A stretch of DNA of 20,481 bases, taken from the NCBI GenBank assembly GCA_039936115.1, contig JBDTIZ010000089.1, positions 1-20,481 of the forward strand. Reading direction: 5' to 3'. The translations under genes were made by a program, and so were the position numbers. Below are positions 14,653-20,481 of this stretch, piece after piece (position 1 is the first letter of the stretch; each line of letters starts with the position of its first letter). The stretch comes from DATIJJ01 sp039936115. GTDB lineage: Bacteria; Pseudomonadota; Gammaproteobacteria; DSM-16500. Under the pieces are notes generated by a model. That model had not been told where the DNA came from. It saw only the letters and a program-made list of their open reading frames with translations, and ran no database searches.

Positions 14653-15366
14653 ATGGCTACTGTAAACGATCTTGAAAAACTCCTACGAATCATTCTGCAA
14701 AAAGGGAAACCAAATATTTTGGGGCCCAACGATATAGAACTTATAAAAAAAGTTGCCGCTCAAATTGATAATGAGGTTGGCGTAAAAAACTTGAACCTAG
14801 ACCCAACTAATCATGCTTTAATAAAACTATTAACTATGGCGTTAGTTGCCACTAATGCGATGAACTCTGTTAGTAGAAATAATGCTGAAATTTTACAGAT
14901 TGATTACAAATTATTATTTGCATCCGAAATTAAAGATAAAAAACTAAGCCCTCAGGATTTAGCATCACTAAAAAATAAATTTGAAAAAGAAATTCAAATG
15001 ATAATGCGCGCGATTAACAATGGGCTGAAAGTAAAACTTTCTGAAGAAATTTTAGTTCCTGCTATTACAAAAAACAGCGATGATCTTTTTACTGCAATCT
15101 ATTCCGGCGGAACCTTTATCGGTAGAGAAGCTAATATTGGCGCTAAATCTACTAGCATAGAAGCCATTACTTCATCAGCCAATGAAGAACCCATCGAACG
15201 CTTTTACGAAGCTATTGGACTCATTAAAGATCCGACCAAGATACCTGGAATGCTCGCAGAATTAGATCAACCTGATGCACCAGGAGCGCCCAAAAAACCT
15301 AGAACACCTTTTGATAGCTTAGAGGATGGCCCCAGACCACCTTTTAAGAATGGCCATCAAGAATAA
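14653..15366 (+). CDS. Unknown protein, candidate effector
   Basis: A 237-aa soluble protein of unknown family, with no signal peptide or membrane segment. Residues 1-140 look almost all helical (LEKLLRIILQKGK, LIKLLTMALVATNAMNS, ASLKNKFEKEIQMIMRAINNG). The C-terminal 35 residues are rich in Pro, Asp and Glu and end FKNGHQE. The ATG at 14653 was chosen because GGCGAGGA lies just upstream; an in-frame TTG at 14620 falls in the inverted repeat. It is convergent with the kinase gene, with stop codons 8 bp apart. The disordered polar tail and nearby kinase would suit a Dot/Icm substrate, but no motif proves this. Confidence 0.8.
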   Translation: MATVNDLEKLLRIILQKGKPNILGPNDIELIKKVAAQIDNEVGVKNLNLDPTNHALIKLLTMALVATNAMNSVSRNNAEILQIDYKLLFASEIKDKKLSPQDLASLKNKFEKEIQMIMRAINNGLKVKLSEEILVPAITKNSDDLFTAIYSGGTFIGREANIGAKSTSIEAITSSANEEPIERFYEAIGLIKDPTKIPGMLAELDQPDAPGAPKKPRTPFDSLEDGPRPPFKNGHQE

Positions 15367-15374
15367 GTGATTAT

Positions 15375-16823
15375 TTAATTCAAATTAACCGCCATCCCGA
15401 ACTTAGGAGCAAGGTTCGGGGTCGCCTCAGGATAATTTTGATTAATGTAGTCAGCAATTTTGTCTATCTGTGTTACTAAATAACTCTCAGTCAAATTGTC
15501 TTTCACAACCTTCAACATGCCTCTAAGCTTATTTAATTTCTTCAGTGGATCTGCATTGATATCCTGTGGTTGCAGAGCATCTAATTCGTCAATAATCTTC
15601 AATAATCCTGTCACCTGTACTGTATCAGCGGGGTTTGGCTTAAAAAGCGCGCCAGATGATTTGTGATTATTCGGATTAAGATAATTTTTTAATAAGTCTT
15701 TTAAATCTTTCACACAATCCGAAAAAAGTTTTTTTGCCTTCAAACGAGTTTGATTAAAACGAAACTGTATTCCTTCTAGTTCAATGTAAGCCAGATCTAA
15801 GCTCAATCGAGCCTCCGGATTAGAGCACAACATTTTTTTAGCAAGATTTTTAATATCAACAAATTCTGCTAACGTGTAATTGTATTTTGAACGAGGACAA
15901 CACCCGCCAAACTCGATTTTTTCATCGCGAATATCTATTGAAGCAAAGATACCAAATACCTCTTGAACAAGACGGCCTAACGCATAGACATCACTCGCTG
16001 GAGAATATTTCTTTTCATGAATACGAATCTCAGGTGCAATACAGCCCTCTGTACCCAAAATTTCATCAAACGGAGCGCCGATTTTTTGAGCCATGGCTAG
16101 ATCAATTTCTTTTACTGTGCCCGTGAAAGAATCATACATCATGTTTTCAATTTTGATATCGCGATGCACCTTACCTTTAGCATGAAGCGCTTGTATGCAC
16201 TTAAATGCTTTTAACGTCATATCAAATTGCTCAGCTGGTAACGGATTTTGATTGATTAAACAATCATAAAAATCTTTTCCCATCACCCGATTTTGCAACA
16301 TATACCATTTATTTTTTCTGACTGTGCCTTCTGACATTTTCTTTTTAAGTACGTGCTTACTTCCTCGTCCAAGCTTGTCATTTATAAGCGCCTCGGCTTG
16401 AAAATTTTGCTTACCGCTCGGATTAGTTAACACTTTTAACACTTTATCAAAGTCACCCGTTTCCAAGTTTTGCAGTACCTTTACTTTCGCAAAACTTCCT
16501 TTGCCTAATATCTTCGCTTTTCGAGTAAATTCTGTTTTATAGACTGCATATAAGATGAATCTTCCGGTTTCATCTTTTATTCGCACAATACTGCCACGAT
16601 CAATGCTGACACCTAAGTGTTGCAAATATTTTTTTGAATAAACTGCATCTTTATTTTCATTTTTTAGTTTTATGTTAAGCAATTGGATTTGAGCGTCGGA
16701 TAAGATTTTGCCGTTGGGGTGAAAGTCATTCGCTGTGGCTTCAGGATGAATACGTGAATAATTGATGGATGTGTTTGATTCGAGATTTTTTCCTGTGGCA
16801 ATTGTTTTGTGTTCAGATTGCAT
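15375..16823 (-). CDS. Eukaryotic-type Ser/Thr protein kinase, candidate Dot/Icm effector
   Basis: A 482-aa protein. Residues 1-100 have no recognised domain. The kinase core (about 100-350) has a glycine loop GKGSFAKV (107-114), a candidate ATP-binding Lys130, a likely partner Glu144, the catalytic loop HRDIKIEN (220-227, with Asp222, Lys224 and Asn227), an APE motif (263-265), Asp278 in SDVYALG, and Arg339. The metal-binding motif is DLA (241-243) rather than DFG, keeping the Asp. The catalytic set is complete, so activity is likely. The C-terminal 130 residues are helical and unassigned. There is no membrane segment, unlike bacterial PASTA-type kinases. Legionella LegK proteins and Coxiella CstK are precedents for secreted kinases. 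AAAGG precedes the ATG. Effector status is inference. Confidence 0.88.
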   Translation of the reverse strand: MQSEHKTIATGKNLESNTSINYSRIHPEATANDFHPNGKILSDAQIQLLNIKLKNENKDAVYSKKYLQHLGVSIDRGSIVRIKDETGRFILYAVYKTEFTRKAKILGKGSFAKVKVLQNLETGDFDKVLKVLTNPSGKQNFQAEALINDKLGRGSKHVLKKKMSEGTVRKNKWYMLQNRVMGKDFYDCLINQNPLPAEQFDMTLKAFKCIQALHAKGKVHRDIKIENMMYDSFTGTVKEIDLAMAQKIGAPFDEILGTEGCIAPEIRIHEKKYSPASDVYALGRLVQEVFGIFASIDIRDEKIEFGGCCPRSKYNYTLAEFVDIKNLAKKMLCSNPEARLSLDLAYIELEGIQFRFNQTRLKAKKLFSDCVKDLKDLLKNYLNPNNHKSSGALFKPNPADTVQVTGLLKIIDELDALQPQDINADPLKKLNKLRGMLKVVKDNLTESYLVTQIDKIADYINQNYPEATPNLAPKFGMAVNLN

Positions 16824-16850
16824 ATTAACCTTTACTCCTGGAGTGGGAAC

Positions 16851-16865
16851 CTGTCATTCCCGCGA
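16851..16865. repeat. Copy of the GTCATTCCCGCGA dispersed motif
   Basis: CTGTCATTCCCGCGA is the exact reverse complement of positions 1-15, about 16.8 kb away. The related GCGGGAATGACAG also occurs at 17068-17080, just outside the long inverted repeat, so it is inverted relative to this copy and may mark the outer ends of a larger element (16851-17080). Confidence 0.6.
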
Positions 16866-16926
16866 AGGCGCACTAGCATCCGGTAAATCGGTATAGATAT
16901 TAAACACCCTTGAGAAAGCACTGTAA

Positions 16927-17071
16927 CCGCATCTTACTCTGTCACCCCGCACTTGTTGCGGGGTCTGGAATACAAAACATAAATACAGTCATTTAAAAAA
17001 ATAAAAATGTATTTTTTATTATTTAAAGCCCGGACCCCGCAACAAGTGCGGGGTGACAGAGTAAGATGCGG
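16927..17071. repeat. Long 42-bp-arm inverted repeat between kinase and Ser-rich protein genes
   Basis: Arms 16927-16968 and 17030-17071 are 42 nt each and reverse complementary with a single mismatch, which is a G-U pair in RNA. Each arm contains a smaller palindrome, CCCCGCA...TGCGGGG. The 61-nt loop is very A/T-rich. With flanking copies of the GGGAATGACAG motif, the unit resembles a small non-autonomous mobile element (MITE-like), with no coding capacity. It occupies most of the 336-bp space between the two minus-strand genes; the rest shows no gene. Confidence 0.85.
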
Positions 17072-17120
17072 GAATGACAGCGCTTATATTCGCGGAATGC
17101 GTAGTAATGATATGCAATAA

Positions 17121-17148
17121 GGTCGCCCCTGAAAAGCCATTGGCGACC
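17121..17148 (-). terminator. Probable terminator of the Ser-rich protein gene
   Basis: GGTCGCC (17121-17127) and GGCGACC (17142-17148) form a perfect 7-bp stem with a 14-nt loop, 11 bp after the stop codon on the minus strand. The minus-strand sequence continues with TTATT, a weak T tract. Confidence 0.45.
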
Positions 17149-17159
17149 AATACGCTTTG

Positions 17160-20100
17160 CTAATTCCTTTTGGTAATAGATTGAATAGTATGAGCAGTCA
17201 GAGCGCTAGAGGCACTAGGATTCGCATTGGCAGTATTAGAAGAACTACTAGAACTACTAGAGCTACTAGAGCTCGTAGGAGCATTTGAGCTCGAACTACT
17301 AGAATGCGTAGGCGACTCAGATCGTGCTCTTGCATAACCAGGGAAAACGTTGCGTGATCCTGAAGATACAGTACGCTGTCCAAAAAATCCCGCTCTACTA
17401 CTAGCACTGCCGGATGGTGCTAAGCCTGGGCCTTTTTGCATTGTCTCATCCTCAGTTTCAGTCTTTTCAGGATAGCTTTTTTTGCCTTTTTCCACAGTAT
17501 CTGAATCAGCCGAAGAGAGTGTTTTTTGTTGTTGTGATTCATCTTTGCTTATAGTCATTACAACATCATCGTCTTCTTTTTTCGTTTTTGGCGCGGCGAG
17601 GGTTGCTTTTATCGTTTTATTTTCTCTATTTGATGAAGGAGCGCACTTTGAAAAATTCGCAGCGTCTAAATCACTAATTTTGATTTCTTCTGCTGCTTTT
17701 ACGGCATCATTAACCTTCTTGTTGAAATCAAGAATAACTTTACAGACAAGTGCGACCCGAGGTGGGACATTAAGGTTAAGGGGGTCGATTGAGTAATCCG
17801 CTTCTTTCCATGCTTCAAATGAGGCATTAATATCTTCAAGCGACAGAATTTTTGTGTCGATAAATTTTTGATAGGCTTCAATGAAAGCGGCTTTATGTTT
17901 ATCAATAAAATCATAAGGAATGCTTAAGCATGTTGCAACATCACATGCAAAAAAGTCCGCGTCAACGTCATGCATTTCCTTAAATTTTTTGATGTAGAAA
18001 TCAGCAATATCAATATCAAGATTCATTTTATCCACTCGTAATATTTCTACAAGCGGATGTGCCTTATCTAACATTTCTATGACTTTGACAAATGTTCCAT
18101 CCGCGCAAGCGCTAGCATCAGGCGAATTTTCAAATAATATTTCTGTTGCCAATAAGTTACTTAATACAGACGGATCATAAGTCTTGACATTTTCTAGCGT
18201 GACATTTTTTAATTCAACGGCAAAGTTAGATTTTTCATTAATCACTATCTCTAACATTTGATCCTGATAAACATGCTTCTTTTGATGCGCGGAAGCTGCA
18301 TAGTCGGTCACACGAATATTCCAGTAAGCCATCCAAGCTTTTTTCTCGGGTGAGAAAATCATTAATATGCCTTTTGGATCTACGCTATGAATTTTTTTCC
18401 ATGCGTCAACTTGAATTTCATATGCTTTTTCATCTTGTGGATATTGCAATTCAATTTCTGTATTGGAGTTAGGCTTAGAATATTCGCGTTGAACGCCAGC
18501 AATATACTCGACGAGTACGTTTTCCATATCAGCTGGGGCCACCGTATTAATAAGCCCTTCAGCCGCTTGATCATGCATTGCCGTCCATGAAGCACAAATC
18601 GTTGTCCTCAGCGTAAGGTTCGAATTGGGATCTTTTACATCTTTGAGCTGCGGAAATTGGGTTTTCCACCAGCGAAATGCTTGATGAAGTTTTGTATGCG
18701 CGATGGGATTCTCGCCGAAATCTGAAGTAGAGGTATCTTTTAACATTAAATTTAAGATCATATTAATTGCTCTTTCCGATTCACCAGCCAGTGTGACGCT
18801 AAGCAATTCTTTTAATTTAATTCGGAAAAATTGGTCTATTTCTTTTAAGATTAGCGCCTCTTTCGCTTCTCTTGCTGCAGGGTCAGCTGGAAGATATTTT
18901 GCGGCTAATTTCAATGCGGATTGAGAAGCGGAAATGTTTAAAGCTTTATTATGGACATTCTGACCTCTATTCGCCACAGCTCTCTGTGCAGCTCGGTTAT
19001 TATTACCAACTGCTTGGGCTGCTCTCATTCTTGCGCGGACTAAATTGAAAGCCGAAATTAAATGCGGTTTATATTTGGGCATTGCATTAAGAGTATTCGC
19101 TATTGTTGCAATCAGTGGAATTTTTCTATGTTCGCTATAGTGATAGCTTGCGAGAGTTTGCAAAAAATCGCTTAGAGTTTTCTTATCCGCATCCATTTCG
19201 AGATTAAGCTGGTTGAGTAAAAAGATCGTCGTACTGACGTCATGCGGAGAATTTGCATTGCGTCTAATGGGATGTGATTGAATTAAATTTAAATTGAAAA
19301 TTAAAAGTGACGATCTTCTAATCGGAGGCTGTGGTTGTTGTGCGGCTAGAGCAGGCGCTTGTGGTTGCGCTGGAAGATTTGCTACTAATACAGGTGCAGC
19401 TTTTTCATCCTCCATCGCAGGTTGTTGCGCTACACCAGCAAGTTGAATTGCTGCGGGCATGGCCAGTGGCTGTTCTACCGGAGCTTGCGGTAACTGCCCT
19501 GCTGGGGGTTGTTGTAATGCAGGTAAAACGGGTGGTCGCGGAGCTGTAGTTATAGTTATCGGACGGGTAAAAACCTCATGTTTTAAATTAGGTGCAAGTT
19601 GATCGAGCATATTAGCTAATTGTTCCAGCAAATATATTTGCACTCCTCCTTCCTGTTTTTTGCAACAATCTACTGCCATTTGTAGGAATAGTGCTTTTTC
19701 TTCGTTGTTTACGCCGCGGTCATTAGTTTTTATTTGCTTTACTGCTAATGAAATAAGATGAGTGAATATTCCAAGAAAATTTGCATAAGTTGAATCAGCT
19801 AATGTGTTAATCAAATTGTTCCAGTCTAATTCATACAGACTTTTCACCGCGTATAAAAAGTTCGGGCCCGGTTTCTTGCTATCAAAAAGATCAAGATACT
19901 TTATGATGCTGGCTGGGAGCAGCTCAATAAATGCGGGGTAAGTGATAACTACTGGTTGCCCACGCGAATCAGTGAGAGGAGGATTTTGAGGAAACGTTTT
20001 TTGCGTGGTCAGGGCCTGTTCTAACATTTTTGTCAAATGCTTGAAAAGCGTGCCGTCGCCATAGGGTTGAGAATTGTCAAAACTAGGGTCTTGTAAGTAC

Positions 20101-20481
20101 TGAGATAGATACTTTGTTGTTTCTTCAAATGAAACAAATTGGCGGTTAGCAGGAAATGGAAAAGGGCTATTACCTACTTGGAGTTTTACATCGTAAGATG
20201 TGAGCTGAAATAATATTTGTTTATGAAGCAAGGCATTCTGACTTCTCGGCGATACCCATATACGATTAAGAATAGCATGCAATGTGTTAGTTAGAGAGAG
20301 AACAGGCTGTTGGAATCGAGAATTCTTTTCGATATCTGATTCTAATCTTTTTAAAATGGCGATTGTGGCAACTTCAGCGCCTGGTGCAGTGAACAAATCA
20401 AATTGCTCTTGAATAATAAAATTCAATATTTTTAAAAATAAGTCTTGATCCCCACATAAATTTAAACCTATCAAGGGATTA
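17160..20481 (-). CDS. Large Ser-rich protein of unknown function, 5' end outside window; candidate effector
   Basis: At least 1104 codons. The frame stays open to the right edge, and the first possible start in the window (TTG at 20474) has no support, so the N-terminus is probably missing. There is no signal peptide or membrane segment in the visible part. Layout: helical region (about 1-305), a Pro/Ala/Gln-rich linker (about 310-395), a second mainly helical region (about 400-960), and a disordered C-terminus with acidic DDD/EDE clusters, a 6-Ser run (1058-1063) and a 12-Ser run (1068-1079). The end is SITKRN. The size, multi-domain helical build and disordered tail are common among Dot/Icm substrates, but no catalytic motif or known domain was recognised. 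Confidence 0.85.
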   Translation of the reverse strand, partial: NPLIGLNLCGDQDLFLKILNFIIQEQFDLFTAPGAEVATIAILKRLESDIEKNSRFQQPVLSLTNTLHAILNRIWVSPRSQNALLHKQILFQLTSYDVKLQVGNSPFPFPANRQFVSFEETTKYLSQYLQDPSFDNSQPYGDGTLFKHLTKMLEQALTTQKTFPQNPPLTDSRGQPVVITYPAFIELLPASIIKYLDLFDSKKPGPNFLYAVKSLYELDWNNLINTLADSTYANFLGIFTHLISLAVKQIKTNDRGVNNEEKALFLQMAVDCCKKQEGGVQIYLLEQLANMLDQLAPNLKHEVFTRPITITTAPRPPVLPALQQPPAGQLPQAPVEQPLAMPAAIQLAGVAQQPAMEDEKAAPVLVANLPAQPQAPALAAQQPQPPIRRSSLLIFNLNLIQSHPIRRNANSPHDVSTTIFLLNQLNLEMDADKKTLSDFLQTLASYHYSEHRKIPLIATIANTLNAMPKYKPHLISAFNLVRARMRAAQAVGNNNRAAQRAVANRGQNVHNKALNISASQSALKLAAKYLPADPAAREAKEALILKEIDQFFRIKLKELLSVTLAGESERAINMILNLMLKDTSTSDFGENPIAHTKLHQAFRWWKTQFPQLKDVKDPNSNLTLRTTICASWTAMHDQAAEGLINTVAPADMENVLVEYIAGVQREYSKPNSNTEIELQYPQDEKAYEIQVDAWKKIHSVDPKGILMIFSPEKKAWMAYWNIRVTDYAASAHQKKHVYQDQMLEIVINEKSNFAVELKNVTLENVKTYDPSVLSNLLATEILFENSPDASACADGTFVKVIEMLDKAHPLVEILRVDKMNLDIDIADFYIKKFKEMHDVDADFFACDVATCLSIPYDFIDKHKAAFIEAYQKFIDTKILSLEDINASFEAWKEADYSIDPLNLNVPPRVALVCKVILDFNKKVNDAVKAAEEIKISDLDAANFSKCAPSSNRENKTIKATLAAPKTKKEDDDVVMTISKDESQQQKTLSSADSDTVEKGKKSYPEKTETEDETMQKGPGLAPSGSASSRAGFFGQRTVSSGSRNVFPGYARARSESPTHSSSSSSNAPTSSSSSSSSSSSSNTANANPSASSALTAHTIQSITKRN
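17242..17277. repeat. 9-bp tandem repeat encoding the poly-Ser tract
   Basis: Four consecutive 9-bp units: GAACTACTA twice, then GAGCTACTA and GAGCTCGTA. They encode most of the 12-Ser run of the large minus-strand protein. Gain or loss of units changes the Ser count without shifting the frame. Confidence 0.75.

Noticed and set aside
16927..17071. CRISPR-like spacing of the repeated CCCCGCA/TGCGGGG units.
   Set aside because: There are only two copies in inverted orientation, with no array of direct repeats and spacers and no cas genes.
19331..19549. Plus-strand frame opposite the Pro/Ala/Gln linker of the large protein.
   Set aside because: The Val/Leu-rich product is the expected reverse reading of a Gln/Pro/Ala-coding stretch.

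Overview
The window comes from a Legionellales gammaproteobacterium, most likely a Coxiella-like or Legionella-like intracellular bacterium. The evidence is a large block of Dot/Icm (type IVB secretion) genes, a gammaproteobacterial housekeeping set, moderate-to-low GC, many palindromic intergenic repeats, and effector-like genes at the right end. The species cannot be named from sequence alone.

Layout. Positions 86-1152 (minus) carry pilN-pilO, two inner-membrane type IV pilus assembly proteins, with no pilM in front of them. Positions 1307-3530 (plus) form the operon rhodanese (yibN-like)-grxC-secB-gpsA, in the same order as in E. coli. Positions 3613-12303 are the Dot/Icm block: icmT-icmS (minus), dotD-dotC-dotB (plus), icmV-dotA (minus), and icmW-unknown-icmX (plus). 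Positions 12428-14457 return to housekeeping genes: yicC and a YbjQ/UPF0145 gene (minus), with rph divergent on plus. From 14653 onward the window looks accessory: a 237-aa unknown protein (plus), a eukaryotic-type Ser/Thr kinase (minus), and a large Ser-rich protein (minus) that runs off the right edge.

How the genes fit together. DotC and DotD are outer-membrane core lipoproteins. DotA, IcmV and IcmT are inner-membrane parts, and IcmX is periplasmic. DotB is a cytoplasmic ATPase. IcmS and IcmW are the adaptor pair that hands effectors to the coupling complex. A second exported protein, rich in Thr, Pro, Gln and Ala, overlaps the end of icmW and precedes a short icmX. It is the best candidate here for an undescribed or diverged part of the machine. 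The kinase and the two unknown proteins at the right end are candidate substrates, which is inference from their architecture and position.

Intergenic DNA is rich in long inverted repeats from several families (3536-3603, 4225-4306, 6902-6985, 7003-7113, 14507-14540, 16927-17071), with single-arm copies at 1-64 and 12366-12391. No tRNA, rRNA, CRISPR array or transposase gene was found.
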